Origin: Halocaridina rubra
Taxonomy: Eukaryota > Arthropoda > Malacostraca > Decapoda > Atyidae
Direction: 5' to 3'
DNA length: 64,000 nucleotides
NCBI GenBank assembly: GCA_037179515.1
Contig: JAXCGZ010002255.1
Coordinates: 1 to 64,000 of the forward strand
Shown here: positions 1-12,095 of the stretch, piece after piece
How the letters are laid out: the number at the start of each line of letters is the position of its first letter
Numbering within the stretch: the stretch's first letter is position 1
Program-made: the position numbers and the translations under genes
Notes under the pieces: model-generated
What the model was told of the DNA's origin: nothing
What the model saw: only the letters and a program-made list of their open reading frames with translations
The model's database searches: none

Positions 1-115
1 TTGACTGGAGATCACTGGGTCCACGTGATTGAAGAGGGTGTTTGGGCCCCAGATTATGGTATATATAGAGTCTGACTTTAGTGCTATCACTAGAGGCCAT
101 TAACCTTTAATAAGA
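1..115 (+). repeat. Interspersed repeat shared with 11575-11690
   Basis: Both stretches share the pattern gatatcactgggtccacttgattgga followed by a TTTGGCCC block, a CTTTCACT block and a GACCACTGAGCTT-like end. Family not recognised; the 5' limit may lie outside the window. Confidence 0.55.
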
Positions 116-209
116 AATGGTATTTCAGGAGAATTAGGTAAGTGAATGTGACTAATCATTGCAACATATATTTAGCTTCTCTTTCGTCCTTTTCACACAC
201 CATCTTCAG

Positions 210-362
210 GCAGCTTTGCTCTCCCCAATGGGTTCCAGCGTCCGCTATTTGATCCGTCGGAGTACCGTCCGCAGCCGATCTCTCAAGTCAGGCCGTTCGT
301 CCGCATCGGGATTCCGCTCTCGGAGGCCATCAATGTACTCGCGACGGCGTCTGCCTCCTGAT
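210..362 (+). CDS. Piezo: Piezo exon 1 of window (Ser/Arg-rich linker)
   Basis: Fifty-one codons, phase 0 to 0, beginning AALLSPMGSSVRYLIRRS. Acceptor is cttcag/gca and donor gat/gtagga. The product is Arg/Ser-rich with no membrane helix, as expected for a cytosolic linker before the SSYIATNIVMM helix. Low complexity makes homology weak; support comes from splice signals and frame. Local GC is well above the flanks. The following intron (363-4504) holds (CT)n, (AT)n, tRNA-derived repeats, a SINE and a 97-bp-period tandem array. Confidence 0.72.
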
Positions 363-935
363 GTAGGATTGTGTTTCCCTTTGACGCTATGATAATTATG
401 CTGTCCTTGTCTGAATTTTTATTATTATTTATTAAATTTTCTATTGCGAATTTTTCATTTCCAGACTTTATTCCTTATATTATGTCTACTTTTCGTGAAT
501 AACGATATTTTTCCATTCTTAATGTAGCTTTTAGTGTCTTTTCGTCTTCATTATAACTTAAATCAGTGTTGTTGTTTACGTGTTGTTTTTACAAGACACT
601 TCAATTTATCATAGTCACACATTGTCGACCTAATTTCTGTATGTAATTCACATCTCTTTCTCGAAAATAATTTCTCAGTTTTTTGCAGATTTTTAACCTG
701 AGCCAGAGTTTCTTGTTGGTCTCATGTATTTGTGTTCATAAAACATTATGTTTTTCCTTTTATTTTCATTCTCTGTATCTGTTTATCTGTCTGTTGTGCT
801 ATATATCTATCTACCAATCTGTTTATCTATCTATCTATCCTTATTTCAATCTTGTGTTCTTAGTGCCCAGTGATAGCAACAATTCCTTTGTCAGGGTAAG
901 ATAATTCTATTGTTATATTAACAAATATTAAAGAG

Positions 936-1114
<179 letters not shown>

Positions 1115-1196
1115 CTAAGTTATCTTAATTCAACACTCATAATACTCTTATCGTCTAAAACTGTACTTTTTACATGGACCTCTGTATTTTCTCTTC

Positions 1197-1275
1197 CCAA
1201 AGAGTCAGAGTATTGTGCCTTGACTCAGCCATTCCCCTTGTAAGGGGGAAAATATGGCTCATGTATATAGATATG
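1197..1275 (+). repeat. Unclassified interspersed repeat, CCCCTTGTAAGG type
   Basis: It carries the block GAGTATTGTGCCTTGACTC, then CCCCTTGTAAGGGGG and ATATGGCTC. A close copy lies at 60822-60895 in the same orientation. Others are at 9738-9912, 23455-23640, 37390-37525, 38425-38500 and 39585-39725. Confidence 0.7.
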
Positions 1276-1642
1276 ATATTTGCTCCAGCTTTTCTCTTCA
1301 TATATAATACATATTTCTTTTGACATTAATACTTATATTGTCTTAAGTTACTACAGGTTAACACTCATTACGCAATAATAATTAATTAATTTTATACCTG
1401 GAGTTTTAGATACACCTGTTTTGGCTTCTTTCTGTTTTCTCTTAATAAATTATGACATCTATTTTTAAGCATTTTTAATTGATGTTTGCACCTATCTCCA
1501 TACTATGTCCATTGTCGATAGCGCCATTTTAATGTTTATAATTACGCGTCGCACCTCTTATATTTTTTCAATGTATTCTTTATGTTTGCATGTATAATTT
1601 TCATATGTATACATATATAGATAATTACCTTATAGTGTATAG

Positions 1643-1870
<228 letters not shown>

Positions 1871-2029
1871 TGTATATCTGTGGAAGTCTTCATGTTAAAT
1901 TAAATATTTAATTTGTATAGAAATAATTTCTCATCAAAACTAAGTTTGAATGCGGTCACACTAGATCATCATAGCAATAGATTCGTTGATTTTTCAGCAT
2001 TTTTGTAGATATCTAATTCAGGCCCTTCT

Positions 2030-2310
2030 AAAACCGGGGGACGGGCATATTTGCCCTTATTCGAGCCTGAGCTCGCGAAGGAAATGCTCTACCATTGACC
2101 CCACATATTCAGTTGCATGCTTACTGAACCCGCTAAAATGACAGGGGCTACTAAAAGAGGAATTCTATTGCCTCTCTATTTTGTCCTCATAATATCCACC
2201 TAAGAGATGATGTATGAACCATGGTGGGGAATCGAACTCGAGACATGCAGAGTGGGAAGCAGTACTCTGTATATAAGTTACTCTGTGACACTGACGAAAA
2301 TTTGCTGGAT
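2030..2310 (-). repeat. tRNA-derived SINE-like repeats (two heads)
   Basis: On the minus strand 2037-2105 reads GGTCAATGGTAGAGC then a CTCGAAT B-box-like site. A second head near 2225-2270 has GAGTTCGATTCCCCA. These resemble pol III promoter boxes in a decayed tRNA-like context, distinct from the main SINE family here. Confidence 0.5.
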
Positions 2311-2377
2311 TCATCTCTGCTTGTGGTTAGAATTAAGTGTGACTGTAGCTTCAAGTTCATATAATTATTTATTGTAA

Positions 2378-2379
<2 letters not shown>

Positions 2380-2450
<71 letters not shown>
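2380..2450. repeat. (AT)n array
   Basis: About 35 AT units, followed by a two-copy degenerate duplication of about 84 bp starting CGTGATGTTTATATAAAT at 2451 and 2535. Confidence 0.95.
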
Positions 2451-2452
<2 letters not shown>

Positions 2453-2656
2453 TGATGTTTATATAAATATTCTAAATGTTTTGGTTAATATATTAATGTG
2501 TTTTCCTTCATTTTAAATTTTTATATTTATTATTCGTGATGTTTATATAAATTTTCTACATGTTTTACGTTAAATTTTACTGTGTATGTTTCTTCATTAT
2601 GTCACGTTATATGTATAGTATAATTTTAAGATAATGATTATCATATGAAAATATTT

Positions 2657-2817
<161 letters not shown>

Positions 2818-3170
2818 TTCTGTTCTGTTGTGTATTTACATTTTTATTCATTATGTTACATTTTTATATTTATTTTGATAATCGTATTTTTGCAGTTTAT
2901 TTATTTATTTTTTTCCTATCTAACTTTATTTTATTCTCTGTTTTCAGGCATTTCGCTTCTTATAATTTTTTTTTTTACTCTCAGATCGTTGTTTTACAGT
3001 TTTCAGTTATTTATTTTTTTCCTCGTATATAACTTTACTAGAACTTATGTATATAGGAAGATATTTATCATAAGAACTCCATTACATTATAAATATGTTA
3101 ACTGTTACCATATTCCATTTTTTTACAAATAACTTGTTACAGTAATGATATTTTTGACTATTAATTGGAA

Positions 3171-3336
3171 TGGCCGCGGTAGCACAGTAGATATGCACTC
3201 AAATCAGGAAATGATAAACCCTTGTTCCATCCCACCGCGGGATTTTAGGAAGATCATTTAGCCTTAATTCCCCAACTCCTACCTATCTTTGTCCTCTTCC
3301 ATAATGAGGATTAATAGTGGCACATAACACATCAAA
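3171..3336 (+). repeat. tRNA-derived SINE copy
   Basis: Starts GGCCGCGGTAGCACAGTAGA (A-box-like), then CTTGTTCCATCCCACCGCGG, then the family body CCTTAATTCCCCAACTCC and ends GATTAATAGTGGCACATAA. Confidence 0.75.
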
Positions 3337-3419
3337 GAACGGCCACAAGACCATCAAAATGGAGTGCTATGCAACAAGAATAAGGAAATTCAAGAATAAG
3401 AGCTCCGGGAATATAATGT

Positions 3420-3950
3420 ACAGTATATTCTTGCCTTATTCCAGCCAATTAAACACAGATGATGGTTCTTATTCCATGCGTTAAATATCTCAAGTAAAAG
3501 CTTTCAGAACTGGATTAACTCATTCTGCATATCCCAGTCATATAGGAAACTGATTATGATAGTTCTCACTCCTGTTAAATATCACGATTAAGAACTTGGA
3601 GGATTTGTTAAGTCCTCTTACTTCTCCAATACATTTTGAAAACTGATCATGACTCTTACTCTTTGTGTTAAATATCTCGATTAAAGAACTTTGGGGAGAC
3701 CGATAAGCCTCTTGCCTTTTCCAGTACAACTAGAAAAACTTACGATGGTTCTTACTCCCCGTGTTAGATATCTCGATTAAGAACTTTGGGGAAACTGATA
3801 AACCTCTTGCCTTTTCTAGTTAAAGTTGAAAATATCTCGACTAGACAATTCTAGCGTAATCTCATAAGCCTTTCTTGCCCTTGTCCAGTACAAATAGAAA
3901 ACTGATGATGGCTCTTACCTCCCTTTGTTTGAAATACTTCACTTACAGTT
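3420..3950. repeat. Degenerate tandem array, period about 97 bp
   Basis: Four to five copies of a unit containing TTAAATATCTCGATTAA, AGAACTTTGGGGA, CTCTTGCCTTTTCCAGTAC and GATGGTTCTTACTC. Units differ by substitutions and small indels. Confidence 0.85.
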
Positions 3951-4340
3951 ATTGACACTCGCGATTTCCTGTAATTTACTGTAACTACCAATGCTTAATT
4001 TACCTACTTTGGTGCAAGGTACTGCGTGACTTACAGTCATTTGAGGTGTTGCTCTCATTTTTGTTTATTTTTATGTTGATAAATGAACTTACACATGAAT
4101 GTTGTTTTAGTCGTATCTCTGAAAAATCTCTCATTAATTAATCACAGCTCCTCTTCTTTTTGTTTATTTTCTTTATTTAATGCTTAAATTGTATTTTATT
4201 TTTAACTTTTACAGTGCTGTACGTGCGTTTAAAAATTCTTCTTCTTCATTGTTCATTTATGTGTACCATCTATGTAATTTTAATTAGCTTTTTCAACTAA
4301 TTGTTAGTATTATTCACTATTTCTCGTGTACTGTACTGCT

Positions 4341-4445
<105 letters not shown>

Positions 4446-4504
4446 AGATTATTAAATTAATTTAGTTTAGTTTTCATAACTCTTATCGCGTCTCTTTTCT
4501 TCAG

Positions 4505-4681
4505 GAACACAATGCCCTCCCAGGACGTGAGTCAGATGCAGGCTGGGAAACACCTATGCCTTCCTCCAGGAGCAGGAATGCTTCTACTCACAGCAACAAC
4601 ACCTCAGCAAGGAGTATTAGATCATCCGGGGGAGGAGCCAATGGCTCTTTGCCCTCCAAACTCTCTCCTAGACCGTTACAG
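4505..4681 (+). CDS. Piezo: Piezo exon 2 of window (Ser/Gly-rich linker)
   Basis: Fifty-nine codons, phase 0 to 0, beginning EHNALPGRESDAGWETP and ending SKLSPRPLQ. Acceptor is ttcttcag after a (CT)n tract; donor is cag/gtaatt. Ser/Asn/Gly-rich and disordered by eye. The following intron (4682-5609) holds a truncated SINE, an imperfect inverted repeat and a minus-strand SINE. Confidence 0.8.
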
Positions 4682-4704
4682 GTAATTGAAATAAACTTTC
4701 CATG

Positions 4705-4850
4705 ATTATTTATTGATGACTCGGCTCGGGAAGTGACACATCCGTAATCAACTCCACGTAGGACGTTAGGAAAAGCATCCATCCGTAATATTTCGGCTTC
4801 AACCTTATTGTGTCCACTCGCATAATGGGTATTGCCAGTGACAGATTCTC
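4705..4850 (+). repeat. SINE copy, 5' truncated
   Basis: Family body visible: ACTCGGCTCGGGAAGTGACA, GTAGGACGTTAGGAAAAGCA, TTGTGTCCACTCGCATAATG and AGTGACA. Confidence 0.65.
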
Positions 4851-4936
4851 AGATTTCGGTATGTAGAACTGAGTTTTTTATTTCTTTTCAGTAAGATTGA
4901 TCCCAACTACAGTGGCCAGGTTTGAGATATTTTTTC

Positions 4937-5085
4937 CATAAATGCCCATTTTTTATAGTGAGTTTGCCCATTTTTATGCTCAAATTTTGGCAACCCTGGT
5001 TCAAAATACCCTTAATATCAGGGTTGCCAGACACTTGAGCATAACGAAAGGACAGACTTACTATGAAAAAGAATATTTATAGAAC
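4937..5085. repeat. Imperfect inverted repeat (hairpin element)
   Basis: The arms of about 60 bp share ATAAAT, CATAGTGAG and TATGCTCAA, and the inner GGCAACCCTGG/CAGGGTTGCC, with a loop of about 20 bp. Likely a small foldback MITE. Confidence 0.65.
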
Positions 5086-5393
5086 CGACATCATAGTTCA
5101 AAGATATTTGTTGATAGGATCCCCTTTGATAACTAGAGTTCTACAATTTCATTGATAAGTCACTTTCCTAATTTAAGAGTTTCATATTTTGATCGAAAGA
5201 AATTCTTACAACCCATAGCTTTTATACATCCGTTGAAAGACTTCTTGCAATATCACTGTTCTTAGACTTTTGCTTCTAGGACTGCTTCTAACTTCCAAGC
5301 TCCCAGATCTTTGTTTGTATTACTTACAACACATGTTTTTTTTTAAATTTATTTAGTTATTTATATACTTTATTTATATATTTTTCTATTTTA

Positions 5394-5550
5394 TGTGCCA
5401 ATGTTAGTCCCCATTATACGCCTGGACACAGACAAATTGAAGCTGGGGAATTAAGGCTAGATGCCCTTCCTAACGCCCGCGTTGGGCTCAATCGCGGGTC
5501 TGTCACATCCTGAGCCGAGTATTCTAACCACTAAACTGATGAATAATATA
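5394..5550 (-). repeat. tRNA-derived SINE copy
   Basis: Reverse-strand copy with GCGGGTCTGTCACATCC, CTAGATGCCCTTCCTAACG and GCTGGGGAATTAAGGC on the plus strand. Confidence 0.8.
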
Positions 5551-5609
5551 ACGAATCACTGATTACCCCATTTCAAGACTAGGTTCATGCAAGTTCATAT
5601 CTCCAACAG

Positions 5610-5858
5610 GTAATGGACCGAACAGAAAAAAGCGGATACCTCCTCCCCAACAGTGCCAATCAGCCTTTGGGTGAGGGAGGGGGAGGCGGTGGTGGTGGCG
5701 GAGGTCTGGCCGTCGTTATGAAGGACGTGGAAGCTAGCGGAGGCGAAGACGAAGGCGAAGGAGAGGAGAATCCTCTACAGCGTTTGATCGCGCCCCTCAT
5801 TAGTGTTTTCCAGTTGGTAATCAGATCCTCCTATATTGCTACTAATATCGTCATGATG
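5610..5858 (+). CDS. Piezo: Piezo exon 3 of window (Gly-rich linker into helix)
   Basis: Eighty-three codons, phase 0 to 0. It starts VMDRTEKSGYLLPNS, passes a run of ten Gly and an acidic stretch, and ends LISVFQLVIRSSYIATNIVMM, the start of a Piezo blade helix that continues in the next exon. Donor is atg/gtaatt. The following intron (5859-7432) holds (CT)n at 6013-6056, (AT)n at 6312-6435 and nothing else I recognise. Confidence 0.92.
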
Positions 5859-6010
5859 GTAATTATCTGTCTTAACTTTAATTATCTTTATTCTCGTTAG
5901 GCCTCCATTCATTTTTTCTTTCTTATGGCTCTGTTTCACATTTTGCACATAACTTCTTTTTTTTTTACATTTCTCCCATTTTAAGTTTGGTTTATTCCTA
6001 TAGACTTGTG

Positions 6011-6012
<2 letters not shown>

Positions 6013-6056
<44 letters not shown>
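6013..6056. repeat. (CT)n array
   Basis: About 22 CT units. Confidence 0.95.
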
Positions 6057-6060
<4 letters not shown>

Positions 6061-6308
6061 AATACGTTTCAGAAAAAATTTCAGGTCTTTTTTCAGACTA
6101 CTGTGATCTAGTCTTTTTTTCTTTTAATTTTTGCTTCCTTTGTACTTCTTAGTTATTCTTTCGTCATATATTGAGTAAACTGCAACAAAGGCAAGCAATC
6201 CATTTTTTTATTATTGTGTGTTTTGATTTTTTTGCATATTGTATGATGTAGATAGCATTTATTTCTGCAGAATATTATAGAAAAGTTGAAACTTTAAAGT
6301 AGTTAATG

Positions 6309-6438
<130 letters not shown>

Positions 6439-7432
6439 TATATTATGTGTATCTCAATACTTACTCGTAGGAATATTTTCTTCTTCCCTACAAATTTCTG
6501 TATATTAGGATTAATTATACATGGTCTTAAATGTGTAACCATAAAATTTCCTTTTAGTAAATATTTTCAGTCTTTAGTACACCAATAAAGCCTGGTATGT
6601 GTTATTTCTTTTATATTATAAAAGTACTTCGTATTTGCTGTTATTGCATAAACATTGATGTTTTTGTAATACTAATTCACAAAAATTTAAATCTACTTCC
6701 TATTTTTAAAATCTGTAGTGTTGTTGCATGCAGCATCACTAGAATTTTGAGATTATGTTGTGTAATCCTTCCACAATTGGTCGTGCAAACTCTTTTCTCA
6801 TATTGTAAATTATTTATTATTTTCACTTATGCGCACTCTTAGGCGTGACCTTGAAATCATTAACATGCATACGCTCATTATTTTAGTATTCTAGAGGCTG
6901 ATATGTCAAACAGTGTATTTTCGTATACATTCCTTGTAAATATTTCAGATCACAGTAAAAAAAAGCTTAGATTGTCCTTATTTCGAAACATGTATGCCTA
7001 GTGCATAAAAGATTAATACATCAGTTTGGTGTGTATTCGTTTTTGTACTGACACCACATAATACAGTACAGTACTTGGAATGAAAATGCACAATACAGAA
7101 ACAGGATCTCCGAGATATAGCTTAACATTTTATTACTTTCTTAAGATGCTATTCACATTCTCTACTTTTTGAGAAGAGACTGGTCCTCATCTGCAGATTG
7201 GGCAAGCATGGTGTTCTGAGCAACTTGCCAATCATTCTTAAATGTGTTGAAAAGTAAAGGACCGAGTACTGAGCTTTAAGAAATGCCAGTTACCTAATTT
7301 TCGACGTATATCACGTTAAAAAGATAATCTTTCACTGTTATTCTTCTGTAATTCATATGCATCATTCATTCAGTAATATTTAATCTTGTTTATCTTGTCA
7401 GACACTAATTATTACTTATTTTGTTTTTGTAG

Positions 7433-7561
7433 GCTTGGAGTATTACATACCACAGCTGGCTGACTTTTGTACTATTACTGTGGGCATGTGTCTTGTGGAT
7501 GATACCAAATCAACGGGCAGCAATGTTGAGGTGTTCTCCCTTTTTAGTGGTATACGCAGAG
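7433..7561 (+). CDS. Piezo: Piezo exon 4 of window (blade helices)
   Basis: Forty-three codons, phase 0 to 0, with AWSITYHSWLTFVLLLWAC followed by VLWMIPNQRAAMLRCSP. The SI-YHSWLTFVLLLWA signature is among the most recognisable in Piezo. Acceptor is tttttgtag; donor is gag/gtaggt. The following intron (7562-8879) holds one SINE; the rest is unremarkable AT-rich DNA. Confidence 0.98.
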
Positions 7562-7924
7562 GTAGGTTGATAATAACTGATGAATTAACTATGATTTTCG
7601 GAATCTTGTAAAGATGAGTAAGCCCCAGAACCCCTTGTAAAGTTAAATAAGCCCATAAATTTTAGGGTAGGATAGATTAGTTTAAGTTAGGTTAGTTTAG
7701 ATTAGGATACTTGCCTTGTAAATATGAAAAACCTAGAGCACCCTGGGGTTACTTTTCTCTACAAGATATATTTTCTTACTATAGTTGTGATACCTTTGTC
7801 CACGTAACTTTCTTTCTAATATTGTTATTGTTTGAACATAAACCTATCTCATATTCAGTTTTATGAACCTCTTGTGTTAAGTAAATGTTCTGTTGTTCAT
7901 TTATGCTTTGTTATATTCACATGA

Positions 7925-8080
7925 TTGGGGACGACGGTTGAGTAGTGGTAGAAGACTTGACTCGATAGTCGACAGACTTGCAATCAAGCCCACCGTGGGT
8001 CGTTAGGAAGGGCATCCAGGCTTTATTTCCCAGCTCCATTCTGTCTATGTCAACCCCGAAAATGATTCCTCTATTGTTAA
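7925..8080 (+). repeat. tRNA-derived SINE copy
   Basis: Head GGTTGAGTAGTGGTAGA (A-box-like), GCAATCAAGCCCACCGTGGG (B-box-like), then AGGAAGGGCATCCAGGC and CCCAGCTCCA. Confidence 0.8.
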
Positions 8081-8879
8081 TATATGTCTACATTTCACTT
8101 GTGGTAGCTATTTTGCATATATGTACAGTATCTGTTTAAACTAAGCATTTTCGCTTCTTAATTTACAATTAAAGTATATTTTTCAGAATATCTCAAGCAT
8201 CTGAAATATCATGTCAGTTGATATCTTGGTAATATCCATTGATTCATATTTCTTCATACAATGGCGCCACTAACTTGGTAGATAAAATTTGGACGCAAAC
8301 TTTATGAAAAGATTGGAATAAAATTATTTATTGTATGAAATGCTTTGGAGCTTATTAATAATCCTAGTCATTTGTTTCTCGGCACTTGTCATGTGTGCAG
8401 CTACCCACCAGACTTTGCTATCACGAAGGTTTATGATCCATTATTTTCATTTTCGGTTTTTATATTATTGCTACATTTTTTAAAAGAACTACCCCAATAA
8501 CAGCAGTAGCCTGGACAGATATCCCAACTGGAATTGTCATATCTGCACAATTTCTAATTGCCTCTCCCTAAAGGCTTATCAGAAAAGCCTGTGTCATTTG
8601 ATTAAAATCTTCATGACGGTGGAGACATTGAATAAAAAAGAGAAAGGATATTATAATATGATTCCTAATGAAAAATAAAGTGCAAAAATAGTAGAGCTGA
8701 AAGGGTATTGCAAACTGCAATTGCTAAGCGATTAAGAGATAGAGGAACAACTATATTATTTTCTTGATGCTGAAAATAGGACTACTCGCAGAAGCAAATT
8801 ATCTGTAATGCCTTTATCCTTATCAAGGATGTGGAAATATGGATTTACAACGTATTGATATTGTATTCTCTTCTTTCAG

Positions 8880-9017
8880 TTACTTCTTGTACTGCAGTAT
8901 ATATACAGTATGAATTTGACTGAGGAGGAGCTGCCAACTAAAGGAGATGCAGTAAATTTGGGACAAATTGGTCTGGTGAAATATATATATTTACCAGTTA
9001 AACCACTACTTGTTAAG
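8880..9017 (+). CDS. Piezo: Piezo exon 5 of window (blade helix)
   Basis: Forty-six codons, phase 0 to 0: LLLVLQYIYSMNLTEEELP then LGQIGLVKYIYLPVKPLLVK. It matches the family pattern of a helix ending in a W/Y-x-M-x-L motif before an ELP turn. Donor is aag/gtaaat. The following intron (9018-9497) carries a SINE. Confidence 0.97.
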
Positions 9018-9194
9018 GTAAATGGCAGACATATACTCCTATCAGGGATTTACATATGAAATGTAAATACTGTATTTCCATTTTCTTACATCTTTATTTT
9101 GTATTATTCTATTTTAGTATGATACCATGAAAAAGATATTTGCTCTCGGATATTTGTTACTGTATTTTGTATTACCAGATAGACCTCCATACTG

Positions 9195-9368
9195 TAGAGG
9201 ATCTCAGTAGCATGGTGAATAGAGCAGTCGATTATGAAAGTGACATACCCGTGCTCAAGCCCACCACGGGACATTTGGAAGGGCATCCAGTTTTAATTAC
9301 CCAGCTCCAGCCAGTCTGTCTCCACTCTTATTCGAATGAGGCTTAACAGTTACACATAAAACATCAAG
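9195..9368 (+). repeat. tRNA-derived SINE copy
   Basis: Head CTCAGTAGCATGGTGAATAG, GTGCTCAAGCCCACCACGGG, GAAGGGCATCCAG and a tail TTACACATAAAACATC. Confidence 0.8.
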
Positions 9369-9497
9369 CAACAACTGTAGGAACGAGAAGAATAGTTTCC
9401 TTTTTTCATCTGTACTGTATTTATGCAGATATTACTGTCTCAAGTTTTGATGAGTGTAGAAGTAATTAAATATACTTTTGCTTAATATTTTCTAAAG

Positions 9498-9666
9498 GTG
9501 CTGTATACAAGCATGTTTTGGATAACTCTCCGTCAGTATGTTCAAGAAGTGGTGGAAGTCAGCAACAAAGAAATGTCCACTGCAGCTGCATTGCAGCCTT
9601 TCACTGTTGCTGTCAGCACTACTACCACGGGACAACCTGTGACAAAGCTGGTAACTTCAACTCAAG
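9498..9666 (+). CDS. Piezo: Piezo exon 6 of window (blade helix and loop)
   Basis: Fifty-six codons plus one base (phase 0 to 1). It begins VLYTSMFWITLRQYVQE, matching the LYTLTFWLLLRQFVKE pattern of the family, then a Thr/Ser-rich loop. The split codon g/at gives Asp at the junction. Donor is caag/gtaaga. The following intron (9667-10274) holds an unclassified interspersed repeat at 9738-9912. Confidence 0.97.
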
Positions 9667-9737
9667 GTAAGAATGTGACAGTGTCTTGCTTTGGTATATA
9701 TGCTATTATAACTACTACCTTGATCTTCACGGCAGAA

Positions 9738-9912
9738 GATATATACCCACGTACCCTGTGGACAACCCAAGCAGGGTGGTGGAGGAAATTGTGCCAACCC
9801 TTAATCCCCAGCGGGCTAAGAGGAGTGACTGAGGTTTATTAGTTTATGGTGAATATGTGTGCTTTGACTCGGCCATCCCATTACAAGGGGGATTTCGGCC
9901 AATGTATATGTA
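9738..9912 (+). repeat. Unclassified interspersed repeat, CCCCTTGTAAGG family
   Basis: Contains CCCAAGCAGGGTGGTGGAGG, TTAATCCCCAGCGGG, then TTTGACTCGGCCATCCCATT and ACAAGGGGG. A matching fragment of the first half is at 45058-45142. Confidence 0.65.
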
Positions 9913-10274
9913 CAGCTGCTTTTTTATCAACTCACTTTTGCTGTTATATTTCTGAAGGACAGTTCAGAATAAGAGAGTAACTAGATTTTGAATGAGTGAT
10001 TTTGTTTAATGCTGTTTGTTTACCTAAAATAGGATGGTACAAGAAGATTATGCTATGATGCGCTATTTTATATTGTCGCACTTTTTCTGTCTTCACTTTG
10101 ATATGAGTTTTATTGCAATAAAGTTATTTATGATTATGTAAAATGCAGATTTTATTTGTTTATGTTTTTAATCTGTTGGCATATTTTTTCTGTTTAATTT
10201 TTGTGAGTTGTTGCCAGAATATTATTACTAATATTAAATTCAGAATTCATTTGCACATATTTTTTTATCTTCAG

Positions 10275-10456
10275 ATGAACCAGCAGCCTCACCTGTCATG
10301 CAGCGGTTAGGTCAATGGTTGCGAGGTCTTCTCGTCAAATTTTGGATTTGGTTGGTTGCCATCATGCTCTTTGTGTTTGGTATCCAGGGTTCAGAAGTGG
10401 TGATATTTCGGATAATGTATATGGTTCTCTTCTTAATATTCACCATCACTTTCCAG
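10275..10456 (+). CDS. Piezo: Piezo exon 7 of window (two blade helices)
   Basis: Phase 1 in, 0 out; 60 full codons. It carries GQWLRGLLVKFWIWLVAIM and GSEVVIFRIMYMVLFL, the conserved K-Y/F-WI and V-x-YK/RI-x-YM motifs of Piezo. Donor is cag/gtaaga. The following intron (10457-11000) carries a SINE. Confidence 0.98.
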
Positions 10457-10780
10457 GTAAGATGGAAAATGTTAAAACTTGTGAACTTTTTTCACAGTAT
10501 ATATGTCATTCCAGATGATAATTGTTTGTTTATTCATTGCTGATAATTTATCATGACCATAAGTTTTCTGTTTAGTGTTCTATTTCACAGGAATTACTTT
10601 CTCGTGTTAGAACTAGCAGGTTGGCTTCACCCAGAAGAAGAAAAAACAATATCTCTTGTCATTATTATTCGAGTATTCTTGCTGTTTTATTCTGTAAATG
10701 AAAATATCTACTAAACCATTGCTGAACATTTGAGTAAAGTATGATAAGCAAAAGTTTCTTACACACTATGATTACAGAAA

Positions 10781-10938
10781 GGGATTTCGGTAGCACAGGG
10801 TATAGAGCACTGTATTCGGGAGGCGATAGAGCCGAGATTGAACCTATCGTTGGGCAATCTTGATTTCCCATCTCCAACATTTTTGTGTCCATGCCAATTA
10901 TGGGTATTAATAGTGACACATAAAACGGCAAAGCAGTA
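10781..10938 (+). repeat. tRNA-derived SINE copy
   Basis: Head TTTCGGTAGCACAGGGTATA, GAGATTGAACCTATCG (B-box-like), CTTGATTTCCCATCTCCA, and tail AATAGTGACACATAAAAC. Confidence 0.78.
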
Positions 10939-11000
10939 CAGTGATTGCATATATAGATCTTACATGATATAGGTACTGACATTCTACTTCTATTTTCCAG

Positions 11001-11171
11001 TTGTCTTACACTTCTTGGAGAAATTTCCTTTATGGATTCTGGCTGACCGTAATTGTGTATCAAATGCTGGTGCTTGTACTCACTTATACTTACCAGTTTG
11101 ATAACTTTCCTGAGTACTGGGAAAACTACACTGGTATTCCTGAGCAGCTACAGAATGATATAGGATTGGAG
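11001..11171 (+). CDS. Piezo: Piezo exon 8 of window (blade helix, extracellular loop)
   Basis: Fifty-seven codons, phase 0 to 0. It contains SWRNFLYGFWLTVIVYQM, a helix ending YTYQFDNFPEYWENYTG, then GIPEQLQNDIGLE. The YTFQF-DFP-YW-N-TG motif is diagnostic of the family. NYT is a possible N-glycosylation site. The following intron (11172-11941) holds two repeat families, at 11211-11460 and 11575-11690. Confidence 0.98.
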
Positions 11172-11210
11172 GTAAATTCATTCTGAGAGGTTTTGCTTAT
11201 TTTTGTTTTT

Positions 11211-11460
11211 ATGATTGTGACGCCAGGACGGGCCCAAAAAATGATAAAATAAAAAAGCCCTCTTTGGACCTGGGCGCGAAGAATACATAAAGTAAAGAGA
11301 AACAGAGATGGAGAGTGTAATGACTTGTCAGATGTGAAGGGATTATAAGAGATGTGTAATGAATATCCAAATATATTCAGTGTAGGTGTTGGCATAGAAA
11401 AAGAACCGTAACTGAAGGAAGACTTAAAATCGAACTGTCCTGGACTGTCCTATTTAAAAA
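11211..11460 (+). repeat. Interspersed repeat related to the foldback arms
   Basis: Starts ATTGTGACGCCAGGACGGGC and contains GAGAAACAGAGATGGAGAG, GTGAAGGGATTATAAGAG and a 3' tail of AAAT/AATA units near 11452-11480. The same body forms the arms of the foldback at 27851-29030. An inverted copy is at 52790-53030. Confidence 0.75.
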
Positions 11461-11574
11461 AATAAATAAATAAATAAAATCAACTGTAGTATCGCAACGG
11501 GTTGCTGGTGTCATTAGCCAACCTACTACATGTTAGGGGGTTCATTGATATCCTGTAAATCTATCTGATTATTC

Positions 11575-11690
11575 AGCCATTGCCTTGATATCATTGAGTC
11601 CACTTGATTGGAGAGGAGGCTTTGGCCCTGACTAGTGCTTTCACTGTCCCCTGTCTCCCCCTTTTATTAGAGACCACTGAGCTTTACTTT
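11575..11690 (+). repeat. Interspersed repeat shared with 1-115
   Basis: Contains ATTGAGTCCACTTGATTGGA, TTTGGCCCTGA and AGACCACTGAGCTTTAC. Confidence 0.55.
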
Positions 11691-11941
11691 GATTTGGAGG
11701 ATTAGACTAGTTCCTCACATTAAATCATGAAAATAAACATTTGTATCCCTTGATATTTGCATTCTACTAGAAGACCCTACTTTTCTTCATTATTATCCCA
11801 TGGGAAATAAATTTAAAATAAATTAAGAGCAGTTTTCATATGCTTTTAATTTTCATTTTGAGTCCAACACTGTGTTTCATAAATATATCATTGTAATTAA
11901 CACTTCAAGAATTTGTATTTATTAGAAATTTCTATTCTAAG

Positions 11942-12063
11942 GTATATGATACAGGAAGATTATTTATCAAGCTGATGACCCCAACGTTTTTTGTAATAGT
12001 GACAATTATTCAAGTTCACTACTTCCACAAAGATTTCCTTGCCCTCTCCGATATGGATAAAAT
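11942..12063 (+). CDS. Piezo: Piezo exon 9 of window (blade helix)
   Basis: Forty codons plus two bases, phase 0 to 2: VYDTGRLFIKLMTPTFFVI then IIQVHYFHKDFLALSDMDK. The HYFH motif matches the family. Acceptor is ttctaag, chosen because it joins in frame. Donor is aaaat/gtaagg. The 262-bp intron after it is a two-copy tandem duplication. Confidence 0.95.
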
Positions 12064-12095
12064 GTAAGGACAGTATGTTTATTAAGAGTACTTAG

